From contig CAAGKZ010000105.1 in NCBI GenBank assembly GCA_900770665.1, positions 1-38,059 of the forward strand: 38,059 nt of DNA, read 5' to 3'. A program made the position numbers and the translations under genes. How positions within the stretch are numbered: the stretch's first letter is position 1; each line of letters begins with the position of its first letter. The notes under the pieces are model-generated. The model did not search any database and was not told the origin of the DNA. It saw only the letters and a program-made list of their open reading frames with translations. This document shows positions 1 to 8,696 of the stretch, piece after piece. This stretch comes from Bacteroidaceae bacterium (GTDB lineage: Bacteria; Bacteroidota; Bacteroidia; Bacteroidales; Bacteroidaceae).

Positions 1-1
1 A

Positions 2-181
2 CCGCCCGAACAGCCCGAGCCATACGCAGAAAAGCTTGATTGGATGCTAAACAATTATGACAAATCGCTTGAAATTGCTAAGAACGCTAAAGAATACCTT
101 TACAATACATTCGATTACAACATCGTATCATCGAATTTGTATGATTTTTTCAAAAAAAGAATGTCCGAAGACTTAAAATAA
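2..181 (+). CDS. C-terminal end of a probable glycosyltransferase (partial)
   Basis: This frame is open from the window edge to a TAA at 179-181 and gives about 59 residues. It ends with an amphipathic helical tail (SLEIAKNAKEYLYNTF, then a short FFKKR stretch), as commonly found at the end of capsule-locus glycosyltransferases. It lies 35 bp upstream of capE on the same strand, so it is probably the preceding gene of the same operon. The catalytic part is outside the window, so the glycosyltransferase assignment is an inference from tail style and context only. Confidence 0.5.
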   Translation, partial: PPEQPEPYAEKLDWMLNNYDKSLEIAKNAKEYLYNTFDYNIVSSNLYDFFKKRMSEDLK

Positions 182-216
182 AACAATTTACAAACCAACT
201 TTATAAATCAAGTATT

Positions 217-1290
217 ATGAGTATTTTTAAAGACAAAGTCCTGTTGATTACAGGAGGTACCGGTTCATTCGGTAATGCAGTATTGCGTCGTTTCCTTGAC
301 AGCGACATCAAAGAGATTCGTATTTTCAGCCGTGATGAGAAGAAGCAGGACGATATGCGTCATGCACTCCAGAACCCCAAGGTAAAGTTCTACATCGGTA
401 ACGTGCGCAACCGCGAATCGGTTGACGTTGCAATGCGCGGTGTTGACTATGTATTTGCAGCAGCGGCTTTGAAACAGGTGCCATCTTGCGAGTTCTTCCC
501 AATGGAAGCAACAATGACAAACGTCATTGGTACACACAATGTTTTGCTCTCGGCTATTGAGCACGGAGTAAAGAATGTCGTGGTTCTCTCAACAGACAAG
601 GCAGCCTACCCCATCAACGCGATGGGTATTTCAAAGGCTCTTATGGAGAAGGTTGCTACAGCCAAAGGTCGCGAACTTGGCAAGAATGCAAAGACAACCA
701 TCTGCTGCACACGTTACGGTAACGTAATGGCAAGCCGTGGTTCGGTTATTCCTTTGTGGGTTGAGCAGATGGAACAGGGCAAGCCCATCACTGTAACAGA
801 CCCCAACATGACCCGTTTCATGATGACACTCGATGATGCTGTTGATTTGGTAATCTACGCATTCACACACGGTGAGAACGGTGACTTGTTCGTGCAGAAA
901 GCTCCTGCCGCTACACTCGTTACATTGGCCGAGGCTTTAAAGCAGACATACGCACAGGTTAATCCAAAGTATGGCGAAACAGAGGTTAAGGTTATCGGTA
1001 CACGTCACGGCGAGAAGCTCTACGAGACACTCGTTACACGTGAGGAGATGGCCAAGGCTATCGATATGGGTGACTACTACCGCATCCCTTGCGACAACCG
1101 CGACCTCAACTATGACAAGTTCTTCACCGACGGAAACGAAGAGGTTTCAAAGATTGAGGATTACCACAGCCACAACACACGCCGCCTTGATGTTGAGGGC
1201 ATGAAGGAACTGTTACTCAAGCTCCGCTTCATCCGCGAGGACCTTGGCTTGCAGCCACGTTCTAAGGCAAAGGAAATCCGCTCTGAATAA
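217..1290 (+). CDS. capE: UDP-GlcNAc 4,6-dehydratase (5-inverting), CapE/WbjB type
   Basis: The 357-aa extended short-chain dehydrogenase carries the NAD(P)-binding GGTGSFG at residues 13-19 and the STDKA block at 125-129. In the position where FlaA1-type dehydratases have the YxxxK tyrosine, this protein has Met136 with Lys140 (MGISK). That Met-Lys pair is characteristic of the CapE/WbjB/FnlA branch, which removes water from UDP-GlcNAc and inverts C5 as the first step to UDP-N-acetyl-L-fucosamine. CapF and CapG follow downstream, which completes the pathway and supports the assignment. It is cytoplasmic. The ATG at 217 places the Rossmann strand at the normal distance from the N-terminus. 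A perfect palindrome lies between its stop codon and wbuC. Confidence 0.93.
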   Translation: MSIFKDKVLLITGGTGSFGNAVLRRFLDSDIKEIRIFSRDEKKQDDMRHALQNPKVKFYIGNVRNRESVDVAMRGVDYVFAAAALKQVPSCEFFPMEATMTNVIGTHNVLLSAIEHGVKNVVVLSTDKAAYPINAMGISKALMEKVATAKGRELGKNAKTTICCTRYGNVMASRGSVIPLWVEQMEQGKPITVTDPNMTRFMMTLDDAVDLVIYAFTHGENGDLFVQKAPAATLVTLAEALKQTYAQVNPKYGETEVKVIGTRHGEKLYETLVTREEMAKAIDMGDYYRIPCDNRDLNYDKFFTDGNEEVSKIEDYHSHNTRRLDVEGMKELLLKLRFIREDLGLQPRSKAKEIRSE

Positions 1291-1300
1291 AATTGACTTG

Positions 1301-1344
1301 GGCTGTCGGTTATTGGCTGATATCAGCCAATAACCGACACAGCC
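1301..1344. repeat. Perfect 36-bp palindrome (1304-1339) between capE and wbuC
   Basis: Bases 1304-1339 equal their own reverse complement with no spacer, centred on GATATC. Flanking GGCT (1301-1304) and AGCC (1341-1344) can extend the stem across a small bulge. In RNA it would form a long, almost loopless hairpin immediately after the capE stop. No T-run follows, so it is not a classical intrinsic terminator. Transcript processing, mRNA stabilisation or partial termination inside the operon are possible roles. Confidence 0.85.
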
Positions 1345-1359
1345 ACAAAACACACAATT

Positions 1360-1755
1360 ATGAAAATAGATAAGGAATTGCTCAACTCGCTTACCGAAAA
1401 GGCAAGAGCAAGCGAACGATTGAGAATGAACCTTGATTTAAGGACATCAACAGAGGATAGTTCACAACGTATGCTGAATGCGTTGGAACCGGACACGGTT
1501 CTGCCAATACATCGCCACAGATTCTCTTCGGAGACTGTAGTAATGGTGCGTGGTTCACTTGAAGAAATCTTTTACAATGACAACGGTGAAATAACCGACA
1601 CTATTCTAATGCAGACCGATGGAGAATGTCCGGCACTGCAGATTCCGGCAGGACAGTGGCATACAGTCAGAGTCCTTGAGCCGGGAACCGTTATTTTTGA
1701 AGCAAAAGATGGCGCATACGCACCTCTTGGCGAAGAAGACATCCTCAAACTATAA
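1360..1755 (+). CDS. wbuC: WbuC-family cupin-fold metalloprotein
   Basis: The 131-aa protein has one cupin barrel. Likely metal ligands are His51 and His53 (IHRHRFSSE), Glu58 and His101 (AGQWHTV). WbuC proteins are found beside FucNAc genes in polysaccharide loci such as E. coli O26, and here the gene lies between capE and capF. The enzymatic role of WbuC is not established; a part in deoxysugar handling is inferred from context. The length matches the family, and the ATG at 1360 follows the palindrome by about 20 bp. It is probably cotranscribed with capE and capF. Confidence 0.85.
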   Translation: MKIDKELLNSLTEKARASERLRMNLDLRTSTEDSSQRMLNALEPDTVLPIHRHRFSSETVVMVRGSLEEIFYNDNGEITDTILMQTDGECPALQIPAGQWHTVRVLEPGTVIFEAKDGAYAPLGEEDILKL

Positions 1756-1777
1756 AACAACAATTTAGAAACGAGTA

Positions 1778-2929
1778 ATGATGAAGATATTAGTTACCGG
1801 TGCAAATGGTTTTGTAGGACAGAACCTATGCGCACAACTCAAGAACATTGCCGAGGGCAAGGCAAAATGGTATGACCTGCAAGGTGAAGGATTGGAGATT
1901 TTCAAATATGATATTAACAGCACCCCCGAAGAGCTCGAGACATATTGCAAGGAGTGCGACTTCGTGTTCAACCTTGCCGGTGTGAACCGTCCACAGGACC
2001 CCAAAGAATTCATGGAAGGCAATTTCGGCTTCGCCTCTACCCTTTTGGACACTCTCAAGAAATACAAGAACAACTGTCCGGTAATGATAAGTTCATCAAT
2101 ACAGGCAGAACTTGATAACCCTTACGGTGAGAGCAAGCGTGCCGGCGAGCAACTGATGTTCGATTACTCGGCCGAGACCGGTGCAAAGGTTCTTGTATAC
2201 CGTTTCCCCAACCTTTTTGGAAAATGGTGCCGCCCAAACTACAACAGTGCAGTAGCAACATTCTGCAACAATATTGCCAACGGTCTTCCAATACAGGTCA
2301 ATGACCCTAACGTGTTGCTCAACCTATGTTATATAGATGACGTCGTTGACGAACTTATTGCGGCAGCTGCCGGCAAGGAGCACGTAGACGGCAAATTCTG
2401 CTATGTACCAACCGTACACAAGGTAAAACTGGGCGAAATTGTTGAACTGCTCAACAAATTCAGCAAAATGAATGAGACACTCGCTGTGCCAACATTCACC
2501 AACGCGTTCGAAAAAGCACTGCACGCCACATATTTGAGCTATTTGCCTAAGGAAAAATTTGCGTACGCAGTAAAGATGAACATTGATGCTCGTGGCAGTT
2601 ATACCGAGCTTATACGCTCAGAGCATCACGGTCAGTTTGCTGTGAACATCTCAAAACCAGGAATTACAAAAGGACAGCACTGGCATCACACAAAGATTGA
2701 GAAATTCATTGTCGTACACGGTCACGGTCTAATACAGCAGCGCAAACACGGCAGTGACGAGGTTATCAACTTTGAGGTGAGCGGTGATAACATACAGGTT
2801 GTGGAGACCATCCCCGGATATACACACAATATCATAAACCTGTCGCAGACCGAAGACCTTGTAACCATCATCTGGTGCAACGAAAATTTTGACCCATCAC
2901 GCCCCGACACATACGGCGAACCAGTATAA
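1778..2929 (+). CDS. capF: CapF/WbjC-type UDP-2-acetamido-2,6-dideoxy-hexulose reductase with C-terminal cupin
   Basis: The 383-aa bifunctional enzyme of UDP-L-FucNAc synthesis has two domains. The N-terminal extended SDR domain has GANGFVG (8-14), serines 105-107 and the YGESK pair Tyr116/Lys120, and reduces the 4-keto sugar. The C-terminal cupin (about 270-383) has a histidine cluster at 301, 303 and 304 (GQHWHH), Glu309 and His350. In S. aureus CapF this cupin epimerises C3. The domain order and length match that enzyme. The start is ATG 1778 or the adjacent in-frame ATG 1781. The gene lies 22 bp after wbuC and makes the substrate for CapG. Confidence 0.93.
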   Translation: MMKILVTGANGFVGQNLCAQLKNIAEGKAKWYDLQGEGLEIFKYDINSTPEELETYCKECDFVFNLAGVNRPQDPKEFMEGNFGFASTLLDTLKKYKNNCPVMISSSIQAELDNPYGESKRAGEQLMFDYSAETGAKVLVYRFPNLFGKWCRPNYNSAVATFCNNIANGLPIQVNDPNVLLNLCYIDDVVDELIAAAAGKEHVDGKFCYVPTVHKVKLGEIVELLNKFSKMNETLAVPTFTNAFEKALHATYLSYLPKEKFAYAVKMNIDARGSYTELIRSEHHGQFAVNISKPGITKGQHWHHTKIEKFIVVHGHGLIQQRKHGSDEVINFEVSGDNIQVVETIPGYTHNIINLSQTEDLVTIIWCNENFDPSRPDTYGEPV

Positions 2930-3021
2930 ATAGACCTTGGCAACAGCGTGTCATTCTTAACAAGGTGAAGAATCTCTATAAAACGCAACTGCCTAAAAGA
3001 AAAAGTATAAATATTTTGAAT

Positions 3022-4206
3022 ATGGAAATAAGAACCGACTATTCAAACATTCAGTTCAAAAACGACGGACGATTGAAACTATTGATAATTGTTGGTACAC
3101 GCCCCGAAATCATACGCCTGGCAGCCGTTATCAACAAATGCCGTAAATACTTTGACTGTATTCTTGCCCACACAGGCCAGAACTATGACTACAACCTCAA
3201 CGGCGTGTTCTTCCACGACCTAAAGCTGAAAGACCCCGAAGTATATATGGATGCAGTAGGTGACGACCTTGGTGCGACGATGGGCAATATACTGAACGCA
3301 AGCTACAAGCTGATGGTGCAGGCAAAGCCCGATGCAGTGCTTGTTCTTGGCGACACAAACAGTTGCTTGAGTGTCATCAGTGCAAAGCGCCTGCACATCC
3401 CAATCTTCCACATGGAGGCCGGTAACCGTTGCTGGGACGAGTGCCTGCCCGAGGAGACCAACCGACGCATCGTCGACATCATCAGCGACGTGAACATCTG
3501 CTACAGCGAGCACGCACGCCGTTATTTGAATGCAAGCAACGTTGCACCACAGCGCACATACGTGAGCGGTTCACCTATGGCCGAGGTACTCCACGAGAAC
3601 CTTGCCGAAATTGAGGCAAGCGATGTACACACACGCCTTGGACTTGAGAAAGGAAAGTACATTCTGCTGAGTGCGCACCGCGAGGAGAACATTGACACCG
3701 AGGCAAACTTCCTCTCACTTTTCAATGCAATCAACGCAATGGCCGAGAAGTATGATATGCCAATCCTTTATAGTTGCCACCCACGCAGCCGCAACCGTCT
3801 CGATGCAAGTGGTTTTGTACTCGACAAGCGTGTTATGCGCCAGGAGCCTCTTGGTTTCCACGACTACAACTGCCTGCAGATGAATGCATACGCAGTAGTG
3901 AGCGACAGTGGTACATTACCCGAAGAGAGCAGTTTCTTCACAAGCGTTGGACACCCCTTCCCCGCAGTGTGCATACGCACAAGTACCGAGCGCCCCGAAG
4001 CACTCGACAAGGGTTGCTTTGTACTTGCCGGTATCAACGAGCACGACTTGTTGCAGGCAGTCGAGGTTGCAGTGAGAATGAACAACGAGGGCGACCACGG
4101 TTTGCCCGTTCCCAACTATGTGGACGAAAACGTCTCTACAAAGATTGTGAAACTCATACAGAGCTACACCGGTGTTGTAAACAAGATGGTGTGGAGAAAA
4201 GAGTAA
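3022..4206 (+). CDS. capG: UDP-N-acetylglucosamine 2-epimerase family, CapG/WbjD type (UDP-L-FucNAc synthesis)
   Basis: This non-hydrolysing WecB-like epimerase has the motifs GTRPE (25-29), LGDTNS (109-114), HMEAG (130-134), PEETNR (143-148) and, further on, SAHREENID, SCHPRS and SDSGTLPEESSF. It should invert C2 to give UDP-L-FucNAc, the last step of the CapE-CapF-CapG route, in the cytoplasm. The frame extends upstream to a GTG at 2965, but the ATG at 3022 gives 394 aa, places the first beta-strand about 18 residues in, and agrees better with homologues of about 375 aa. The roughly 90 bp before the ATG hold no other gene. Confidence 0.9.
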   Translation: MEIRTDYSNIQFKNDGRLKLLIIVGTRPEIIRLAAVINKCRKYFDCILAHTGQNYDYNLNGVFFHDLKLKDPEVYMDAVGDDLGATMGNILNASYKLMVQAKPDAVLVLGDTNSCLSVISAKRLHIPIFHMEAGNRCWDECLPEETNRRIVDIISDVNICYSEHARRYLNASNVAPQRTYVSGSPMAEVLHENLAEIEASDVHTRLGLEKGKYILLSAHREENIDTEANFLSLFNAINAMAEKYDMPILYSCHPRSRNRLDASGFVLDKRVMRQEPLGFHDYNCLQMNAYAVVSDSGTLPEESSFFTSVGHPFPAVCIRTSTERPEALDKGCFVLAGINEHDLLQAVEVAVRMNNEGDHGLPVPNYVDENVSTKIVKLIQSYTGVVNKMVWRKE

Positions 4207-4255
4207 TAGAAATTATTATAAAGAACTTAAATATTTTTTAATACAAAATTGAATT

Positions 4256-4762
4256 ATGTTAGACTTAATGACCCTTTATAGAATCGCCAATTGGTGTTAC
4301 AGACATCATATACCACTTATACCGACATTGTGCAGATTAAGTATGTTTATGTTCCACGGCTCAAGAATACCAGCAAAAACAAGAATCGGCAAAGGAACAA
4401 GATTTACAGCTCGCGGAATGGGTGTAATTATGAACGGAGACGAAGTAATTGGTGAGAATTGCCAAATTGGCCATCAGGTGAAGATGCTGAGAAAGAATCC
4501 ATTCAAGAATTGTGCACATATTGGCAACAATGTATATATCAGTTCCGGAGCTGTACTAATGGGAAATGTAAAAATTGGAAATAATGTAATAATCAGTGCA
4601 AATTCAGTTGTTACAAAGAGTGTACCCGATGGTTGTATTGTCGCTGGTATTCCTGCTAAGATTATAGGATACACAAAAGATTTGGATTATGATTTGTTTG
4701 CAAATCCTAAAGACAGGGATGGATGGGCATCATACCTTGTAGATAAGAAAAAAGAACAATAA
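4256..4762 (+). CDS. Serine-acetyltransferase-like hexapeptide O-acetyltransferase
   Basis: The 168-aa protein has an N-terminal helical segment followed from about residue 40 by left-handed beta-helix hexapeptide repeats (IGKGTRF, IGENCQIGHQVKM, IGNNVYISSGA, IGNNVIISANSVV). It ends with the typical VAGIPAKIIG cap. The gap and His in GHQVKM resemble CysE/WcaB-type acetyltransferases. In this setting it most likely O-acetylates a sugar or lipid-linked repeat unit, using acetyl-CoA, at the cytoplasmic face. The exact acceptor cannot be told. It lies 49 bp after capG in an AT-rich spacer, on the same strand. Confidence 0.82.
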   Translation: MLDLMTLYRIANWCYRHHIPLIPTLCRLSMFMFHGSRIPAKTRIGKGTRFTARGMGVIMNGDEVIGENCQIGHQVKMLRKNPFKNCAHIGNNVYISSGAVLMGNVKIGNNVIISANSVVTKSVPDGCIVAGIPAKIIGYTKDLDYDLFANPKDRDGWASYLVDKKKEQ

Positions 4763-4818
4763 TCAAGTTTATAAAAGATTCAATAATATATTGAAATTCT
4801 AACAAAACATCACTAAAG

Positions 4819-5988
4819 ATGAATAGAAAAAAAGTTCTTATCGTTAGCACTTTTGATTTTGAAGGCCCTCGCTGGGGAAGAAACTTTCCTCTTGCGAGAG
4901 CCTTTGAACGCAACGGATACGATGTAACAATGCTCGTAACCGAGCGCCGCAAAAGCCTCAAGTTATATACAGTAAAGGAGTGTGAAGGGGTAAAGGTTAT
5001 ATGTTTTAACGCAATATTGCCTTTTAGTATAAGAAAACTCCCCACAGGTTTGTTTACTCTTAGTTTTTGGATGCGTCTCATATATGCAATGTTCCACAAA
5101 TTCGACATTGTATATTCCGACTGCGGCGAAACACCCTGCGCAGGCTGGCCCTGCCTTGTGAACAAATGGATATACGGTTCCAAATACCTGTCGGAGTATG
5201 GCGACCTATTGGGCAAAGGCGGCTACTACGATATGAAATCAAAGACCTTCAAAATGCTCTTTGGTGCATATTTCCTTTGGGCTATTACATACTTCCGCAA
5301 AAAAGCCGATTACACAATTGTACTTTCCAAGGTAATGGGTGAGTATGTTGAAAAAGAGATGGGCATTGCCAAAGAGAAGATTGTTTTGGTGCCCGGTGGT
5401 TCACTGCCCGAGAAGATAGAGTATAAACTGCCAGAAAAGAGCGCCGGCGAACCTATATATTTAGGATATATCGGTGTAGATGACTATGAGATAACAGGCA
5501 TTCTGCCTGTTCTTGACGCAATACGCACAAAATACAGCGACAAGTTCAAAGTGCGCCTGTTCGGCCGCAAGTTGTCGCAGGCAACTATTGACAAATACTC
5601 ATTAAAAGACATTATAATAGAATGTGGTTGGGTAGATGTCATCAAAGGACAGGATGAGGTGCGCAAATGCGATATCTTTATGCTAATGCGCGAGAACCTA
5701 CTCATAGGCGCAATGGGATGGCCCAACAAACTTGGCGATTACCTCAGTTATGGAAGGCCGGTAATGATTTCGCCTTACGGCGACCTTGTTGAATTCGTTG
5801 ACAAGCATAGCGACGGTTTCATTGTGGTTGACAGGAACAACAATAAAGATATTGAAGAAAAACTTGCGGCAATTGTCAATTCAAATATAGACCTTGTTCA
5901 GAAAGGAGCGTATAATAGAATTGTTGCCGAGAAGGAAATATCGTGGGATGCAAGAATTGCAAAATTGATTGAATCAACAACCATATAG
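4819..5988 (+). CDS. Glycosyltransferase, GT4/GT-B fold
   Basis: The 389-aa protein has a GT-B layout. The N-terminal lobe starts KKVLIVSTFDFEGPRWGRN and includes the typical LARAFERNGYDVTML strand-helix-strand. The C-terminal lobe carries the donor-binding run NKLGDYLSYGRPVMIS (about 305-320), followed by VDKHSDGFIV, where GT4 enzymes have the E-x7-E region. It probably adds one sugar of the repeat unit on undecaprenyl carrier at the inner face of the cytoplasmic membrane. Donor and linkage are not predictable. The downstream spacer holds the truncated gene at 6021-6290. Confidence 0.85.
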   Translation: MNRKKVLIVSTFDFEGPRWGRNFPLARAFERNGYDVTMLVTERRKSLKLYTVKECEGVKVICFNAILPFSIRKLPTGLFTLSFWMRLIYAMFHKFDIVYSDCGETPCAGWPCLVNKWIYGSKYLSEYGDLLGKGGYYDMKSKTFKMLFGAYFLWAITYFRKKADYTIVLSKVMGEYVEKEMGIAKEKIVLVPGGSLPEKIEYKLPEKSAGEPIYLGYIGVDDYEITGILPVLDAIRTKYSDKFKVRLFGRKLSQATIDKYSLKDIIIECGWVDVIKGQDEVRKCDIFMLMRENLLIGAMGWPNKLGDYLSYGRPVMISPYGDLVEFVDKHSDGFIVVDRNNNKDIEEKLAAIVNSNIDLVQKGAYNRIVAEKEISWDARIAKLIESTTI

Positions 5989-6020
5989 AATATTGTCATA
6001 AATGTTCAGATTTTATTTGA

Positions 6021-6290
6021 ATAAAGCAACTTAACAACAAATCATCTAAACTCGATAAAATAAAGTATTTCTTCCAGCAAGAATGGCAAACTTGGGACTA
6101 CTGCCTGTTCTCGCCATCGTTGCACAATATGTTTCTAAAAGAAATAAATAAACAGACTGGAAAAACAGTGTTTACACTAGTGGGGCATCCCAAAGGATAT
6201 ATGAGCGGCAATGGATTTAAACATCTGCTTGAAAAAACATCCAACAAATTCAGTTTTAAGACTATAACAGATATTTACAATGAGCAATAA
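6021..6290 (+). pseudogene. 5'-truncated gene remnant, polysaccharide-deacetylase-like C-terminus
   Basis: After a TGA at 6018-6020 the frame stays open for 89 codons to TAA 6288-6290. It has no in-frame ATG before 6129, and the text reads like a real protein: FFQQEWQTWDYCLFS, then TVFTLVGHPKGYMSG and FSFKTITDIY at the end. The GHPKGY segment and closing strand resemble the C-terminal part of NodB-type polysaccharide deacetylases from sugar loci, recalled by eye and not searched. Its stop overlaps the start of the next gene (ATG 6280) by 11 nt, as neighbouring operon genes often do. The N-terminal part with the catalytic motifs is missing, probably lost in a deletion or recombination beside the glycosyltransferase gene. 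Confidence 0.6.
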
Positions 6291-7485
6291 TATTACAACA
6301 TCTTTCAAAGCACTCAAATCCTACTGCGAAAAGGAGCAGTTCAAGGGATGGGACCCGTATGATGGGTTAAATTCAAAAGTTTTTAATGCCATACCTTTTT
6401 TGAACAAATCGTCATTCATACGTATGGTGGTTATTCAAGGGTTCAAAAAACTGTCGATAAATCTGAGAAAATTTGCGCTAGTTCCCAAAAAACATAATGC
6501 AAAAGGATTGGGTCTATTGCTATCGGGATATTGCAACCTCTACGAAACGGTAAAATTGAAGCCAGAATTTGCAAAAGACTTTGGCACACTGCAAGAAATT
6601 GAAAAACAGATAAACGAACTCGCAGATTTGCTCATTTCAATGCAGTCAAAGGGATATAGTGGAGCTTGCTGGGGCTACACTTTTGATTGGCAATCAAAGG
6701 CTTTCTTTCTGCCGATACACACCCCCACAGTTGTAGCAACCTCATTCGTTGTAGAAGCATTGCTTAGTGCATACGAAATAACAAAGAATGAGAACTATTT
6801 GAACACAGCACTATCATCGGCTAACTTTATACTAAAGGACTTGAATAGGATAGAAAAACCCAACGGTTTTATGTTCTCTTACTCTCCACTTGACAACCGC
6901 GCAGTTTACAATGCCACACTGCTTGGTACCAAAACACTTGCGCTTATTTATAAATACACAGGTAACGAGGAATATATGAAAGCTGCGCGCGCATCGGCGC
7001 AAGCTGTATGCGACGAGCAGAATCCCGATGGTTCATTTCCACATAGCGACCAGGTCAGAAATCAATGGAGGGACAGTTTCCATACTGGTTTCAAACTTGA
7101 AAGTTTGGCAATCTTTCAACAATGCTGTAAAGATGAATCATTCAATGAAAACATAGAAAGAGGATTCAATTATTGGATTGAGAACTATTTTGTACCGGAA
7201 ACAGGGCTTGCAAAATATTATGATAACAGCACCGAAAATGACACGGTTGACTTACATTGCGTTGCACAGGCTATTCCGACAATATACAAATTGAACAAAT
7301 TCAACAAAGAAAGAACTGCGCTAATGAACAAGTGCCTTGAATGGGCTATAAACAATATGCAAAGCAAAAAAGGATATTTCTATTTCCAAAAGAAAGGAAA
7401 GTCAATAAATAAAATATGCTACATGCGTTGGCCTAATGCCTGGATGTTCTATGGTATGAGTTATTTTATCAGAAATAATATTTAA
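6280..7485 (+). CDS. Uncharacterised 401-aa polysaccharide-locus protein, probably alpha/alpha-toroid
   Basis: I do not recognise a named family with certainty. The protein is soluble, without signal peptide or membrane span. It shows regularly spaced helical hairpins with aromatic and glycine-rich turns (GACWGYTFDWQ, NPDGSFPHSDQ, DNRAVYNATLLG, YMRWPNAWMFYG). Such a pattern is typical of six-hairpin alpha/alpha barrels found in glycosidases, lyases and epimerases acting on glycans. Similar proteins occur in Bacteroidetes capsule loci. A role in modifying the sugar polymer or a precursor is inference from fold style and position. Its ATG overlaps the end of the remnant at 6288-6290 and its stop is 1 bp before the next gene. 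Confidence 0.7.
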   Translation: MSNNITTSFKALKSYCEKEQFKGWDPYDGLNSKVFNAIPFLNKSSFIRMVVIQGFKKLSINLRKFALVPKKHNAKGLGLLLSGYCNLYETVKLKPEFAKDFGTLQEIEKQINELADLLISMQSKGYSGACWGYTFDWQSKAFFLPIHTPTVVATSFVVEALLSAYEITKNENYLNTALSSANFILKDLNRIEKPNGFMFSYSPLDNRAVYNATLLGTKTLALIYKYTGNEEYMKAARASAQAVCDEQNPDGSFPHSDQVRNQWRDSFHTGFKLESLAIFQQCCKDESFNENIERGFNYWIENYFVPETGLAKYYDNSTENDTVDLHCVAQAIPTIYKLNKFNKERTALMNKCLEWAINNMQSKKGYFYFQKKGKSINKICYMRWPNAWMFYGMSYFIRNNI

Positions 7486-7486
7486 T

Positions 7487-7909
7487 ATGAAAATTATACG
7501 TGATTTCATAAGATTGATTGTTATTACAATCAGACATTGGGTTCTTTGTGGTTTGTATGGTATGCACATAGACAAGACAGCCCGTATATCATACGGAGCA
7601 AAATTAGACAAGACGAATCCTAAAGGCATACACATAGGTGAAGAGAGCTATATTGCATCTGGCGCAATTGTATTTACACACGATTTCTCACGGAGCATAC
7701 ACAAGGATACACACATTGGTAAGCGTTGTTTTATTGGAGCTAATGCCATTATTATGTGTGGTATAAAGATTGGTGATGAGGTTATTGTTGGCAGTGGAGC
7801 AATTGTGACAAAAGACGTTCCAAGCAATTGCATTGTAGCTGGCAACCCTGCAAGAATTCTGAAAGAAGGAACACAGACAACCAAGTATGGTAAATTGATT
7901 GAAAAATAA
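7487..7909 (+). CDS. Hexapeptide-repeat acyltransferase (maltose/xenobiotic O-acetyltransferase type)
   Basis: The 140-aa protein has a short N-terminal amphipathic helix (about residues 1-25), then left-handed beta-helix repeats: IDKTARISYGA, IGEESYIASGA, IGKRCFIGANAIIM, IGDEVIVGSGAIV. It closes with VAGNPARIL. The THDFS segment supplies the His commonly catalytic in this family. It is a second likely O-acetyltransferase of the locus and is shorter than the one at 4256, which suggests a different acceptor. It starts 1 bp after the preceding stop, so the two are probably translationally coupled. Confidence 0.82.
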   Translation: MKIIRDFIRLIVITIRHWVLCGLYGMHIDKTARISYGAKLDKTNPKGIHIGEESYIASGAIVFTHDFSRSIHKDTHIGKRCFIGANAIIMCGIKIGDEVIVGSGAIVTKDVPSNCIVAGNPARILKEGTQTTKYGKLIEK

Positions 7910-7965
7910 GATACGATTGTTCATTTCAAGTAAGTTTAGAATAAAACATAATAAAACACAATAGT

Positions 7966-8664
7966 ATGGAAAAAGCATCAATGAACGGAGTTGAGGTATA
8001 TCCTTTTTCATCGGAAGAGGATTTGCTGACATATATTGACAAGCAAAAGGGTATATTGGTAGCCATAAATGCCGAGAAGATTCTGCACGCAACCGATGAA
8101 ACAAGAGCCATCATCAACCCCAATGTTGGTTATTGCGACGGCTCGGGTGCTGTTATGGCACTGAAGAAAAAGGGGTTCAAGAATGTGTGCAAGATTGCCG
8201 GCTGTGAGCTGTGGCTGAAGATTATTGCAAAGTTCTACAAGGAGAAGTCTTTCTACCTTGTGGGTGGCAAGCAGCAGGTGATAGATGCAACTGTCGAGAA
8301 ACTGAGAAAGGAATATGAGGGTATAAACATCATTGGTTACCGCAATGGTTATATAAAGACCGATGAGGAGAAGCAGGCGCTCATTGAGGACATTGTTGCA
8401 AAGAAACCCGATGTTGTGTTTGTTGCAATGGGCAGTCCAAAGCAGGAGTATCTGATGCAGGAGATTCAGAAACGTCATAATGCAATATTCCAGGGCTTGG
8501 GCGGCAGCTTTGATGTTTACACGGGCAATGTGAAACGTGCGCCAAAATGGTGGGTGGACCACAATTTGGAGTTCGCATACCGCCTGCTCAAGGAACCCAA
8601 AAGAATCAAGCGACAGATACACTTGTTCAAATTTGCCTGGTGGCTAATAATAAACAAGAAATAA
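7966..8664 (+). CDS. WecG/TagA/CpsF family glycosyltransferase (GT26), first copy
   Basis: The 232-aa protein has the canonical GT26 layout: AINAEKI (33-39), YCDGSGAV with the likely catalytic Asp58, the donor-binding AMGSPKQE, and the C-terminal GGSFDVYTGNVKRAP then LEFAYRLLKEP. Family members transfer N-acetylmannosamine(uronic acid) or related sugars onto lipid-linked intermediates at the membrane, which the basic C-terminal tail (KRIKRQIHLFKFAWW) helps to approach. It lacks membrane spans. A divergent paralogue follows 32 bp downstream, so the two probably act in successive steps. Confidence 0.9.
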   Translation: MEKASMNGVEVYPFSSEEDLLTYIDKQKGILVAINAEKILHATDETRAIINPNVGYCDGSGAVMALKKKGFKNVCKIAGCELWLKIIAKFYKEKSFYLVGGKQQVIDATVEKLRKEYEGINIIGYRNGYIKTDEEKQALIEDIVAKKPDVVFVAMGSPKQEYLMQEIQKRHNAIFQGLGGSFDVYTGNVKRAPKWWVDHNLEFAYRLLKEPKRIKRQIHLFKFAWWLIINKK

Positions 8665-8696
8665 AAAAAAGATTGCAACCCACTACTATTTGATTG

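Noticed and set aside
2965..3021. GTG start of capG at 2965
   Set aside because: The extra 19 residues are basic and unlike the family N-terminus; ATG 3022 gives the expected start.
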